Shown piece after piece: positions 42,885 to 52,140 of a stretch of DNA of 64,000 nt. Every line of letters begins with the position of its first letter. Within the stretch, counting starts at the first letter, position 1. The notes beneath the pieces were generated by a model. That model did not search any database, was not told the origin of the DNA, and saw only the letters and a list, made by a program, of their open reading frames with translations. A program made the position numbers and the translations under genes. Source of the stretch: Bacillota bacterium (GTDB lineage: Bacteria; Bacillota_I; Bacilli_A; RF39; UBA660); the NCBI GenBank assembly GCA_021771185.1, contig JAETPN010000002.1, forward strand, positions 1 to 64,000, given 5' to 3'.

Positions 42885-44330
42885 ATGAAAAAATTAACTA
42901 AAAGAGGAACGATTACTATTGTGGGTAGCTGCTTAATGCTTACATCTTATGTTTTTTTAAAACCATCTAAACAGACAATATCTATTGATGGTAGAGAGTT
43001 ATTTAAGAAATTAGATCAACTAGAGGTTACTTATGATTTAGATTATTTGTATGAAAGTTTATATTCGTATGAAGATTTTCTTAAAGAAGGATTAACGAAT
43101 TATCACTGTACATCTAAAAATATAGAATTTAAGGCAGATGACCTTTATGATTTAGAACCTAAAGAAGTGGCGTTAAAAATTCTACACCATGATGATAAAA
43201 CGGAGTTAGGACAGTATACACCCCTTTCAGAAGAAAAAATTGATCTATTAGAAAATGCGATCCAACATGCGATTTTTAATTGTCCAGCAGGGAAAGAAAA
43301 AATTTTTTGTCATAATTTAAGCGAATTAAAAGTTGTAGAATATAAGGGAAAAGCTGGAATGCAAGGACAGTATCTTAAAGAAGATAAAATGATCGTATTA
43401 TATTCTACTGAAATTGAAAAGGGAGTATCTTATATGTATCCACATCAATATGAATACACTTATCAAGAATTGCTAGATCAAATGATAACCACTGTATTAG
43501 AACATGAGTTAAATCATGTAATTCAGGATTTTTGTTCATGTTACCCAGATACGAATCTTTGTTTTAACAATAGAACGTTATGGGAAGGCTTAGCAGAAAC
43601 GGATATTACTTCCCCTAATGCTTATAGTGATGAAAGAGAAGCGCTCAATTTGTTAAGTTATACTTTCCTTTTTGATGAAGATTATGTTCCTGGTTATTTA
43701 AATGAACTGTTATATAACAACGATCTTAAAAGTTTATTTGATTTATTTGGTGCGAATACAAAAGAAAAACAAAAAGAAGTATATTATATGTTACAATCAC
43801 TTAATTTATCTTATTTGATGAGATCAGAAGAAACTACCCGTGAATTAAAAACGGACTTTAGAACCACTTTAACAAAATTATTTTGTAAAAATTTAATTAC
43901 TTACAATGAAAAGAACAATTTACCATTAGAAGAAGTTATTTATTTTTATAAAAGCTTTTTACAACGATGTCTTAGTGATCTTATTTATACATCTAAGGAG
44001 CCATGTGTTACTAAGTTTTCTATAGAGTATATTCATGATATGGTAGAAATACAAGATGCCTTTATTACGTATTGTGTAGATTATTATGGATTAGATTATG
44101 AAACAGTAGTTCAAAAATTAAAAAACATCGATCAAGAAAAAGACGAAAATATAAGAACTACTGAAATTATTGTTCCTTATATTACTTATAAAACTTTGCC
44201 AAAATCAAAACAAAACTTTTTAAAAGAAATGAAAGAATTATCAAACCAAACCAATTTTCAGGAGTCAACAAAGTTTATCACAGAAACTATAGAACAAAAA
44301 GAAAATCATACATTCAAAAAGAAAAGATAA
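42885..44330 (+). CDS. Membrane-anchored putative HExxH metalloprotease
   Basis: A 481-residue protein with an N-terminal signal or anchor helix (about residues 9-26, no lipobox). Around residue 205 it has TTVLEHELNHVIQDF (HExxH with second His) and about 25 residues later TLWEGLAETD, a good third zinc ligand Glu. Cys residues flank the site (FCSCYPDTNLCF). I do not recognise the family; the layout is that of a gluzincin protease outside the membrane. It lies between tgt and the poly-G-controlled LRR protein. The 3' untranslated region holds a strong hairpin. Confidence 0.7.
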   Translation: MKKLTKRGTITIVGSCLMLTSYVFLKPSKQTISIDGRELFKKLDQLEVTYDLDYLYESLYSYEDFLKEGLTNYHCTSKNIEFKADDLYDLEPKEVALKILHHDDKTELGQYTPLSEEKIDLLENAIQHAIFNCPAGKEKIFCHNLSELKVVEYKGKAGMQGQYLKEDKMIVLYSTEIEKGVSYMYPHQYEYTYQELLDQMITTVLEHELNHVIQDFCSCYPDTNLCFNNRTLWEGLAETDITSPNAYSDEREALNLLSYTFLFDEDYVPGYLNELLYNNDLKSLFDLFGANTKEKQKEVYYMLQSLNLSYLMRSEETTRELKTDFRTTLTKLFCKNLITYNEKNNLPLEEVIYFYKSFLQRCLSDLIYTSKEPCVTKFSIEYIHDMVEIQDAFITYCVDYYGLDYETVVQKLKNIDQEKDENIRTTEIIVPYITYKTLPKSKQNFLKEMKELSNQTNFQESTKFITETIEQKENHTFKKKR

Positions 44331-44334
44331 TGAG

Positions 44335-44417
44335 TTGCGGTTGGTAATGAAACAAAGGTAGTAAATGAAGCCGCTTAAACCCTAGTTGAGATAAATACTC
44401 AACTAGGGTTTTATAAT
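44335..44417 (+). terminator. 3' hairpin region, probable terminator
   Basis: A perfect 14-bp stem (44377-44390 with 44398-44411), loop ATAAATA, followed by TTTTATAATTT. Upstream, GCGG...CCGC (about 44337-44374) could form a second helix. It separates the protease gene from the next promoter at 44467, so it cannot act as that gene's leader. The T run is short. Confidence 0.55.
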
Positions 44418-44466
44418 TTAAATCTTAGTATTTTTTTTGTAATGGCGTATATTTATTACAAAAACG

Positions 44467-44496
44467 TTGACAATTCAAAATGGGGGGGGGTATAAT
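44467..44496 (+). promoter_or_regulatory. Promoter with G9 tract in the spacer (candidate phase-variable)
   Basis: Perfect TTGACA (44467-44472) and perfect TATAAT (44491-44496) separated by 18 nt, of which the last nine (44482-44490) are all G. Loss of one G would give the optimal 17. Slippage in this run would tune or switch expression of the LRR protein. No other run of this kind was noticed in the window. Confidence 0.8.
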
Positions 44497-44519
44497 GGTT
44501 TTAGAATAGGAGTGAAAAG

Positions 44520-45704
44520 ATGAAGACAAGAAAAAAACAAAAAGTGATTATAGGAACTCTATGTGCGATCATTGTAGGAATGGCTATGGGGTATGCCGCT
44601 TTAAGCCAAATCTTAACGATCAATGGAACATCGAAAATTAATGGTGACTTTAAGATCGAAATCACAAAAATCGAAGAAAGTATGATGTCAGATGCTACAA
44701 CGATTACAAAAAATGTCGTTGGATCAACGACAGCTAACTTTACAGTAGATTTAAAAAAACCAGGAAGTATAGCTTCGTATGATGTAACCGTAGAAAATAA
44801 AGGTACAGTGAATGCTATCCTAAAAAGTATTGAGGGAGTAGATGAAAGCGACCTAAAGGAACCTGTAGATATTACTTATTTTGTTTGGGGAGTTGAAGAA
44901 GGTGATTCCCTAAACGCCGGAGAACAGAGAATCTTTCATGTTGATGTTGAATGGAAAGTAAGTTCAACGAGCGTACCAACAACAACGAAAAGTTTAACAC
45001 TAAAACTAAATTATGAGCAAAATACTGGAAGTGATATAGTTACACCAGTAGAAGAATTCTTTGAAATTGATGAAACAGGCACTATTACTGATTATACTGG
45101 AACGAATAAGGCTATTATAATTCCAAGTACGATTCATGGAACTACTGTAACAAGTATCGGCAAAGATGCATTTAAGGATAAAAAATTAACACATGTTGTC
45201 ATACCAGATAGTGTAACTAGTATTGGACAAAATGCATTTTCTAGTAATAAAATAACAAGTGTAGTGATTCCTGATAGTGTAACTAGTATTGGTGGTTATG
45301 CCTTTTATGGTAATCCATTAACGAATGTAACTTTATCAAATAATATAACAGAAATTAGCGATGCTTTATTTTTTGGAGCACAATTAACTAGTATAGTAAT
45401 TCCAGCTAGTGTAACACGTATTGGAGAAAAAGTATTCTGGGGCAGTCGATTAACTAGTATAACGATTCCAAATAACGTAACAGAAATAGGTAAAAATGCA
45501 TTTTGGAATAATCAATTAACCAGTGTGGTTATACCAGAAAATGTCACAAGTATTGGCGAAAATGCTTTTATGGACAATTCAAATTTAATAACTATTGTGA
45601 ATAAAACAGGGCGTCCATATGATTGGAATAATATCCTTGGTTTGGGGACAGGAACTCCAGCGATCACGGGAACTTATGGACCAGTTACAGTAACTACTGA
45701 ATAA
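44520..45704 (+). CDS. BspA-like leucine-rich-repeat surface protein
   Basis: A 394-residue protein: a basic start and hydrophobic helix (residues ~9-29), a beta-rich domain with DVTVENKGTVNAIL (~35-170, like secreted TasA/camelysin-type proteins), then about six LRR_5 repeats of 23 residues from ~190 (VTSIGKDAFKDKKLTHVVIPDS and variants SVTSIG, AF, LTSIVIP) and a short tail. BspA-type repeats mediate adhesion to host proteins and other bacteria. AGGAG precedes the ATG. No LPXTG motif is seen, so anchoring is probably by the N-terminal helix. Its promoter contains a G9 run. Confidence 0.85.
   Translation: MKTRKKQKVIIGTLCAIIVGMAMGYAALSQILTINGTSKINGDFKIEITKIEESMMSDATTITKNVVGSTTANFTVDLKKPGSIASYDVTVENKGTVNAILKSIEGVDESDLKEPVDITYFVWGVEEGDSLNAGEQRIFHVDVEWKVSSTSVPTTTKSLTLKLNYEQNTGSDIVTPVEEFFEIDETGTITDYTGTNKAIIIPSTIHGTTVTSIGKDAFKDKKLTHVVIPDSVTSIGQNAFSSNKITSVVIPDSVTSIGGYAFYGNPLTNVTLSNNITEISDALFFGAQLTSIVIPASVTRIGEKVFWGSRLTSITIPNNVTEIGKNAFWNNQLTSVVIPENVTSIGENAFMDNSNLITIVNKTGRPYDWNNILGLGTGTPAITGTYGPVTVTTE
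45180..45600 (+). repeat. In-frame LRR-coding repeats
   Basis: About six imperfect 69-bp units coding the BspA-like repeats; for example AGTGTAACTAGTATTGG occurs twice (about 45210 and 45275). Recombination between units could change repeat number. Confidence 0.7.
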
Positions 45705-45707
45705 ACT

Positions 45708-45738
45708 AAAAGAAGATTAAATATTTAATCTTCTTTTT
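45708..45738 (+). terminator. Intrinsic terminator after the LRR gene
   Basis: 14-bp stem (45708-45721 with 45724-45737) plus T run; AT-rich. Confidence 0.75.
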
Positions 45739-45810
45739 AATTCTTTACTTAATGTAAAGTATAGAAAAAGTAAGCATTTTTGTGCTACTTTTATCTTATC
45801 GTTTTAATAA

Positions 45811-46188
45811 CTAATCTTTTCTTTTTAGGTTAATTCCTAACATACTTCCTACAGTACTACTGATCACTAGAATAAGGTAGTATAAAATGTTTTTTAATTC
45901 AAAAGGTGCTTTCATCCAAAGAAAGTGACATAAAAGTAAAAGTATTATGATAAAAATACTTAATTTTATTCCTTCTAACCATCCTTTGTTTTTTGCTTTA
46001 CTACCAAGGTAAATGCCCCCAGCTAACATAGAAATAATGGGGATCAGCATTTTAAAAATACCCATTCCTCCAGCACTTAGAATGTTAAAATAATTTAGTG
46101 TTGTCGCAACTAAGGTGATCACTAAAAATAGGAAAATAGAAATTCCTAAGCTTTTAGAAAAATTTTTAATAATGATAAGTTGACTCAT
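45811..46188 (-). CDS. TIGR04086/YrzE-like membrane protein
   Basis: A 125-residue protein with four helices (about residues 13-31, 42-62, 72-92, 98-118), the size and pattern of the YrzE/TIGR04086 family of unknown function. In B. subtilis yrzE lies between yajC and yrbG in the tgt-secDF segment; here its neighbour is also a DUF421 (YrbG-like) gene, but it is on the opposite strand. Glycine-rich GGIYLGSKAKNKGWLEG separates helices 2 and 3. Confidence 0.75.
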   Translation of the reverse strand: MSQLIIIKNFSKSLGISIFLFLVITLVATTLNYFNILSAGGMGIFKMLIPIISMLAGGIYLGSKAKNKGWLEGIKLSIFIIILLLLCHFLWMKAPFELKNILYYLILVISSTVGSMLGINLKRKD

Positions 46189-46261
46189 AAGAACCTCCTA
46201 ACTTACTATATGCTTTTGTATAAATAAATAGTCCAAGGTACATAATAAAATAGGTGATAAT

Positions 46262-46891
46262 ATGTATACAACAATGGTTTTTAAAACAACTTTTTTATAC
46301 TTTTTTATTATTTTAGCTTACCGTATTATGGGAAAAAAAGAAGTAGGGAAATTAGGAATTGTTGATTTAATTGTTTCTGTTTTAATCGCAGAACTTGCGG
46401 CGATGTCCATCGAAGAGACGAAAGATTCTATTTTAGTATCTATTGTACCTATTGTAACTTTGGTGGTTATTCAGGTGGTATTAAGTTTTATTTCATTAAA
46501 AAGTACACATATTCGTAAATTTATTGATGGAGATCCAAGGGTGATTATCAAAGAAGGGAAGCTCCAGTTTAATGAAATGAGTAAATTACGTTATAGTTTA
46601 GATGATTTAATGAGTCAATTGAGGGAACAACAAGTAAAAAGTATTGAAGAAGTGGATTATGCCGTTTTAGAAAACAATGGAAAACTTTCTGTTTTTAATG
46701 AATGTAAAGATTATCCTTTACCACTTATTATTGATGGTGTGGTAGACACTGAAGTTTTAAATGCGTTAAAGAAAGATATGAATTGGGTTCTTTCTATATT
46801 AAAAAAACATCAGGTGGATTTAGAAGATGTCTTTTATGCTTTTTATACAAAAAATAAAACGTATATTATTAAGCGCAGTGAATTAAATTAA
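46262..46891 (+). CDS. DUF421 membrane protein (YrbG/YetF-like)
   Basis: A 209-residue protein: three helices in residues ~5-80 with YRIMGKKEVGKLGIVDLIVSVLIAELAA, the DUF421 signature, then a cytoplasmic alpha/beta domain (RKFIDGDPRVIIKEGKL, LRYSLDDLMSQLREQQV, DYAVLENNGKLSVF). Family role is unknown; members appear in spore-germination and stress contexts. Position matches yrbG of B. subtilis. Confidence 0.85.
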   Translation: MYTTMVFKTTFLYFFIILAYRIMGKKEVGKLGIVDLIVSVLIAELAAMSIEETKDSILVSIVPIVTLVVIQVVLSFISLKSTHIRKFIDGDPRVIIKEGKLQFNEMSKLRYSLDDLMSQLREQQVKSIEEVDYAVLENNGKLSVFNECKDYPLPLIIDGVVDTEVLNALKKDMNWVLSILKKHQVDLEDVFYAFYTKNKTYIIKRSELN

Positions 46892-46912
46892 AAAAGGCTA
46901 TAGGCCTTTTTT
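46890..46912. terminator. Bidirectional terminator
   Basis: Stem AAAAAAGGC with GCCTTTTTT, loop TATAG, between convergent genes. Confidence 0.85.
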
Positions 46913-48095
46913 AAATATAATTTTCAAATTTTGATTTTTGATACTTTTTCGTTTGTAAATGTTTTGGTATACTTTGATCTTTGTGTTCCGTATTGTCCAT
47001 TTCTAATCCTTGTAAATATTTACTATTCACACGATGCATATTAATATGGAAGGATGCTTTTACGTTGGTGTTAGGATTATAATAAGACAAAATAAATTGA
47101 TGATTTGGTTTGGAGAGGGATAAGGTATCTCTTTTTCCATTTTCTGTTTGCATTCTTAGCAATAAATTCAAACACGAATCTTTTAATTTATATAAATCAC
47201 GATTAATAACAGATAAATGAATGAATTTTTTTAAAGAATCAAAGTATTCATCTTTGGTAACACCAAATAACGTTTCATAAATTTTAATATATTCAGGATC
47301 ATAACAGTTTTGTCTGTGAAATAAAATGGTTCGTTGAATATGGTTTGGAAATAAATATTCTTGATAGCTAATGAATTGTTTAATATATTTGTTTATCCAA
47401 AAAATAAATAAGGTCAGTTCATCTGCACAATCGGTATGGGGCCTAAAAAGAGAATGTTCCAATTCTTCTTTAGATAATGTAATATGATCTCTTGTTTCCT
47501 CATCATAAATTAATTTTTCTAAAAAGCCAGTCTGACGCAAATTAATGATAATTTGTTCTGTTTGTTTTCTTAGAACTTCAATCATTTCTGGACTACCAAT
47601 CGTTGTTTGCTTCATCTGTTTTGTAATTTCTTTGATAGAAAGAGGTTGGTTCACTGTTTTTTCAAGTTGTTCTATAGAAATAAAACGGGTAAATGATTGA
47701 TTGATTTTGGTTTGTCTTTGTGGCATAATTCCCTGATTTTTATTCATTTTTATAAGAGAATAGATGGTACTATAGATTTGTTTTAGTAGATCGTTTGTTT
47801 TATCAGAAAAAATTGGTTCTATTGTTTTCATATAATTTTCTACCATAGAACAAATAATGACCTTATTAATAAAGTTGAATCCTCGAATATAATCATAGTG
47901 AACAGATTCTATGTTTTTTTTGATCGGATGGTTTGGAAGATGATATTTATTTATATAAAATTGAATGGTACTTTCTAATCCTTTTAACTTTTCCTTAGAA
48001 AATTTGGTTTTACTTGAATTCACACATTTATTAATATGTAATATAATTTGATATAGATCTTCCATTAACTCTTGTAACGTTATTTGTTGTTTCAT
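46911..48095 (-). CDS. Conserved-looking protein of unknown function
   Basis: A 394-residue soluble, largely alpha-helical protein without signal peptide or membrane helix and without motifs I recognise. It is rich in Lys, Gln, Ile and Asn and has a scattered set of Cys, none in metal-site spacing. It is on the minus strand, 33 nt after the SpoVB-like gene and possibly co-transcribed with it. It interrupts the otherwise B. subtilis-like order yrbG-spoVB. The start at 48095 has AAAGAGGGAT upstream. Confidence 0.6.
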   Translation of the reverse strand: MKQQITLQELMEDLYQIILHINKCVNSSKTKFSKEKLKGLESTIQFYINKYHLPNHPIKKNIESVHYDYIRGFNFINKVIICSMVENYMKTIEPIFSDKTNDLLKQIYSTIYSLIKMNKNQGIMPQRQTKINQSFTRFISIEQLEKTVNQPLSIKEITKQMKQTTIGSPEMIEVLRKQTEQIIINLRQTGFLEKLIYDEETRDHITLSKEELEHSLFRPHTDCADELTLFIFWINKYIKQFISYQEYLFPNHIQRTILFHRQNCYDPEYIKIYETLFGVTKDEYFDSLKKFIHLSVINRDLYKLKDSCLNLLLRMQTENGKRDTLSLSKPNHQFILSYYNPNTNVKASFHINMHRVNSKYLQGLEMDNTEHKDQSIPKHLQTKKYQKSKFENYI

Positions 48096-48128
48096 AAAAA
48101 ATCCCTCTTTCTTTTGCCTGTTATTATA

Positions 48129-49424
48129 TCACATTTTTAAGAATTTTTTTACATATTTATATTGATGAAGTGTTACATATAAAATATTTACACTACTAGC
48201 GATAATAAGTCCATACATACCAATGTTTAAAGTAGATAAGAAAGCAAGAAGTAGTGTTCTTAGAATCATTCCTTGTAAGGTTCCATTCATGGCTTCCTTC
48301 GCTTTTCCCATTGCTTGTAAAGTAGCTGTTAAAGGAGATTGAATATAAAAAATTAAAAAGACAGGGGCCAGAACTCTTAAATAAGTTACACCTTCCGTTG
48401 TATTATAAATAAATTTTAAAGTGAATTCGGGAATAAGTTCAAAAAGAATAGTCATGGGAATACCAATTGCTAGTGAAAACAAAATAGCCTGTTTTACTTT
48501 TGTTTTTGCATAAACTAAGTGTCCATGACTATAGGCTTTACTAATCGTTGGAATTAACGCCTGAGAGATCGCTAAGGTAAAGAAAGAAGGCATGAGTAAT
48601 AAAGGCATAACATAACCATTTAAAATTCCATATTCTGTAACCATAAAATGATTTGAGTATCCGATACGCAGTAGAATAAAAGAAAGAATAATGGGTTCAA
48701 AAAAAGCTCCAATGTTTCCAATTAAACGACTTCCGGTAGCAGGTAAACTAATGCTAAAAACATCTTTGATGTTTTCTTTTTTTGGTATCAGATCTTTTTT
48801 TGATAAATGAAAGTTTTTTGGTAGAAAGAAAAATAAAATGAGAATGGAAGTAAGTTCGCTAACAATATTAGATAATATAATGAATGCAACAGCGTATTCT
48901 AGTCCATATTGCATAAAAAAGGGAATTCCGATGGCTAAAACAAGCAAGCGAACAAGGTCTTCTGTAATATTGGAAACAACGTGTGGAATCATTTTTTGTT
49001 TTCCGAAAAAATAACCACGTAAGATACTAGAAATACTAATAAAAGGTAAAACAAAACCAATGCATAATAAACCAATATAGCATCTGTTTTCATGTAATAA
49101 AGTAGTCGCAAGGGGTTGACTAATTAGAAAGATCAAACCTAAAATTAAACTATTAAGAAGTAAAGAAATAGGGATGATTGAAAAGACTAAATTTTTGTTG
49201 TTTTTTTTCTCTGTGGCAACCAGGGTAGAAATAGCAATGGGAAACCCTAATTGTGCTAGAGCGATAAATAACATGAATGTTGGAGATATTAGCATATAAA
49301 TACCAATACCTTCTGTTCCAATGCGACGGGTCATAACAATTTTTATTAACATTCCAAGTATTTTTGTAATAGCTCCACCAATCATTAAAATAATGGTAGA
49401 TCGAATAAATTTACTTTTTTTCAT
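48129..49424 (-). CDS. spoVB: SpoVB/MurJ-family lipid flippase-like protein
   Basis: A 431-residue MOP-superfamily protein with about fourteen helices: SKFIRSTIILMIGGAITKILGMLIKIVMTRRIGTEGIGIY is typical of SpoVB/YtgP. These export lipid-linked precursors; SpoVB serves spore cortex synthesis and YtgP/MurJ flips lipid II. Gene order beside comN, secDF and yrbG-like genes matches spoVB. AGGAG sits 7 nt before the ATG at 49424; the longer frame from 49475 is rejected. Whether it serves vegetative wall or spores cannot be read from sequence. Confidence 0.85.
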   Translation of the reverse strand: MKKSKFIRSTIILMIGGAITKILGMLIKIVMTRRIGTEGIGIYMLISPTFMLFIALAQLGFPIAISTLVATEKKNNKNLVFSIIPISLLLNSLILGLIFLISQPLATTLLHENRCYIGLLCIGFVLPFISISSILRGYFFGKQKMIPHVVSNITEDLVRLLVLAIGIPFFMQYGLEYAVAFIILSNIVSELTSILILFFFLPKNFHLSKKDLIPKKENIKDVFSISLPATGSRLIGNIGAFFEPIILSFILLRIGYSNHFMVTEYGILNGYVMPLLLMPSFFTLAISQALIPTISKAYSHGHLVYAKTKVKQAILFSLAIGIPMTILFELIPEFTLKFIYNTTEGVTYLRVLAPVFLIFYIQSPLTATLQAMGKAKEAMNGTLQGMILRTLLLAFLSTLNIGMYGLIIASSVNILYVTLHQYKYVKKFLKM

Positions 49425-49582
49425 GATGATTCTCCTCGATTTAATGTATGCATGTCCGTAGAATTTATGCGTCACTCAATATGAGTTATGATCGAAAGAA
49501 AATTGAGAAAATTACTTAGAAGACTTTAAAAAGCCTGAAATTTTCGGTATAATGTTTAATGTAGGTTATAAGGAGGAATCAT

Positions 49583-49888
49583 ATGGAGATCGAATTTGCT
49601 TCTTTAGAAGAATTATATTCCAGGTTAAGACCAGCACTTCGTACCAAATGCACAGAAATGAAGCGTCAAGGTTTTTCTTATATTACAGAAGAAGATATCT
49701 GGAATTATTTAAAAGAAAAGAAATGGAAGAATGCATATAATTTAGGACTCCATGAGATGGTTGATGATGTTTTAAATTGTGACGACTTATATGTAGATTC
49801 TTATCTAAAAGAAAAGTTAAACAAAAAACATCGAACATTATATTTTGATGATGTAGGAGATGAAAAAAATGAAAAAGAAACGAAATAG
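49583..49888 (+). CDS. comN: ComN-like post-transcriptional regulator
   Basis: A 101-residue protein: SLEELYSRLRPALRTKCTEMKRQGFSYITEEDIWNYLKEKKWKNA matches the ComN/YrzD family, which in B. subtilis controls comE mRNA and lies next to secDF. TATAAT at about 49550 and AAGGAGG before the ATG support expression. Its 3' end overlaps the secDF start by 20 nt. A second frame at 49552-49740 is a shadow. Confidence 0.8.
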   Translation: MEIEFASLEELYSRLRPALRTKCTEMKRQGFSYITEEDIWNYLKEKKWKNAYNLGLHEMVDDVLNCDDLYVDSYLKEKLNKKHRTLYFDDVGDEKNEKETK

Positions 49889-52112
49889 TGTGTTAAAAAA
49901 ATTATTTTTATGTAGTGTTCTTATGATTTTAGTAGGTTTTTTATTTCAACCTTTATTTAAGAACCTAAATTTTGGTTTAGATTTACAAGGCGGATTTGAA
50001 GTCTTGTATCAAGTAAAAAGCATTGATGGTAAAAAAGCAAACAGTGCGATGGTGAATGGGACTTATAAAGTAATCAGTAAACGTATTGATGGTCTTGGTG
50101 TATCAGAACCTGAAATTACTATTGAAGGAGATGATAAAATTCGTGTTGGTCTAGCAGGTGTTACTGATCCTGAAACCGCACGTAATACGTTAGGTCGTGT
50201 TGCCAGTTTAACCTTCCGTGACACGAGTGATAACCTTCTTATGGATAGTACCGTCTTACGTAGTGGGGGAGCTAAAGTATCACAAGATGCCAATGGACTA
50301 CCAGCGGTTGCTTTAAGTGTTGCTGATAAAGATAAATTTTATAAAGTAACCAAACGTATTAGTGAAAGTACTGATCCTAAAATTGTCATTTGGTTAGATT
50401 TTGAAGATGGTGTAGATACCTATACTAGTGAAAGTGCTAGTTGTGGAAACATGAAGTCTAGCAGATGTTTATCTGCAGCAACAGTATCTCAAGGATTTGC
50501 AAGTGATGTTATTATTCAAGGAAATTTTACTAAAGAAGAAGCCGAAGAATTAGTGAATTCCCTAAATTCTGGAAGTTTACCAACAAAATTAGAAGAAATT
50601 TCTTCTAAAACCGTAGGAGCTTCTTTTGGGGCAAATTCATTAGAAAAAACATTCACCGCTGGTGTGGTAGGAATTATTTTAATTATTGTTGTATTAATTT
50701 CTTTATACCGCTTTAGTGGTCTTATTGCGAGTGTTGGTGTTATTTTATATACCTTCTTTACCTTCCTTATTTTCTGGTTATTTGGTGGCGTACTTACCTT
50801 ACCAGGAATTGCCGCTGTAGTCATGGGTATTGGTATGGCTGTAGATGCGAATGTTATTAATTTTAGTCGTATCCGTGATGAATTAGAAAAAGGAACAAAA
50901 TTAAGAATGGCTTATAAAGAAGGAAACAAACATTCCTTTATGTCTATTTTTGATTCCAACTTTACAACCTTTATTGTTGCGATTATTCTCTTTATTTTGG
51001 GAGAAAGTAGTGTCCGTGGATTCGCAACAATGTTAATGATTAGTATCTTTACAACAATGATGGTCATGGTTGTTTTTGTCAGATGGTTATTAAAACAATT
51101 TGTAGAAACTGGGTATTTTGATGATAAATTAAATTTCTTTATTGGATATAAAAAGAAAGAGAAAAAAGAAAAAAAATTAGATTTTATTCATCATCGTACA
51201 TGGTTTTATGCTGTAAGTGTTTTAGTGATTGTTGTAGGAGTTATTTCATTACTAACACAAGGCTTAAAATTAGGAATTGATTTTAAAGGTGGAACATCAA
51301 TTACTTTAAAAACAGAACAAAACTTAACTGAAGCATCTGTAAAACAAGATATCAAAGATTTAAACTATGAATTATCTAGTATAGAGCGTTTAAATGATGA
51401 TGGGATTCAAATTAAAATTGAAGATTCATTAACAAAATCAGAAGTATTAAAAACTGAAGAATATTTTAAAGATAAGTATCAAGCACAAACAGATATTGGT
51501 GTGATTTCAAATCTTGTAAAAAAAGAACTTATAAAAAATGCCATCGTGTCTTTATTATTAGCGAGTCTTGGAATGATTCTTTATATTTCTTTCCGTTTTA
51601 AATTTAGTTATGCAGTAGGTGCGATTCTAGCACTATTACACGATGCGATCTTTATTGTGATTTTATTTAGTTTATTACGTTTAGAAGTAACTAGTATTTT
51701 TATTGCAGCGATTTTAACGATTATTGGATATTCCATCAATGATACGATTGTTACATATGATCGAATCCGTGAAAACTGTAAAACGATGTATAAAGATCGT
51801 TTAAAGAAAAAAGAAGATTTAATCGATGTCATTAATACAAGTTTAAAACAAACCTTAGGACGTAGTATTATTACAACCTTAACAACATTAATTCCAGTAG
51901 TATCTTTAATTTTCCTAGGAAGCCATGAAATTTTTAATTTCAATATTGCTTTATTATTTGGTTTAATTTCAGGTGTTTATTCTTCCATCTTTATTGCTAG
52001 TCAAGTTGTTTATGACTTAGAGAAAAAGAGTATTGGAAAACCAAAGAAAAAGAGATGGTATGAAGAAGATAAAGGTCCTGAAGAAAAGAAAGTAAAAGGG
52101 GTTAATGCATAA
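49869..52112 (+). CDS. secDF: SecDF fused protein-export subunit
   Basis: A 747-residue natural fusion of SecD and SecF with twelve helices. SecD motifs: LNFGLDLQGGFEVLYQV near the start and GIAAVVMGIGMAVDANVINFSRIRDE; SecF motifs: GIDFKGGTSI and GYSINDTIVTYDRIREN. It uses the proton gradient to finish Sec export. AGGAG (49855-49859) is 9 nt before the ATG at 49869, so that start is preferred to 49860. Fused SecDF is usual in Bacilli. Confidence 0.96.
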   Translation: MKKKRNSVLKKLFLCSVLMILVGFLFQPLFKNLNFGLDLQGGFEVLYQVKSIDGKKANSAMVNGTYKVISKRIDGLGVSEPEITIEGDDKIRVGLAGVTDPETARNTLGRVASLTFRDTSDNLLMDSTVLRSGGAKVSQDANGLPAVALSVADKDKFYKVTKRISESTDPKIVIWLDFEDGVDTYTSESASCGNMKSSRCLSAATVSQGFASDVIIQGNFTKEEAEELVNSLNSGSLPTKLEEISSKTVGASFGANSLEKTFTAGVVGIILIIVVLISLYRFSGLIASVGVILYTFFTFLIFWLFGGVLTLPGIAAVVMGIGMAVDANVINFSRIRDELEKGTKLRMAYKEGNKHSFMSIFDSNFTTFIVAIILFILGESSVRGFATMLMISIFTTMMVMVVFVRWLLKQFVETGYFDDKLNFFIGYKKKEKKEKKLDFIHHRTWFYAVSVLVIVVGVISLLTQGLKLGIDFKGGTSITLKTEQNLTEASVKQDIKDLNYELSSIERLNDDGIQIKIEDSLTKSEVLKTEEYFKDKYQAQTDIGVISNLVKKELIKNAIVSLLLASLGMILYISFRFKFSYAVGAILALLHDAIFIVILFSLLRLEVTSIFIAAILTIIGYSINDTIVTYDRIRENCKTMYKDRLKKKEDLIDVINTSLKQTLGRSIITTLTTLIPVVSLIFLGSHEIFNFNIALLFGLISGVYSSIFIASQVVYDLEKKSIGKPKKKRWYEEDKGPEEKKVKGVNA

Positions 52113-52140
52113 AGTATAGTAGAAGAAAGTGGTGATATTT

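Noticed and set aside
44335-44417. Riboswitch controlling the LRR protein gene
   Set aside because: The gene's promoter lies downstream of this hairpin, so the element is not in its transcript from that promoter.
45180-45600. CRISPR-like or satellite repeat
   Set aside because: The ~69-bp units are in frame, imperfect and code for LRR_5 repeats without spacers.
50516-50824. Minus-strand ORFs inside secDF and other long genes
   Set aside because: They are shadows of strongly coding plus-strand genes and have no ribosome sites or recognisable products.
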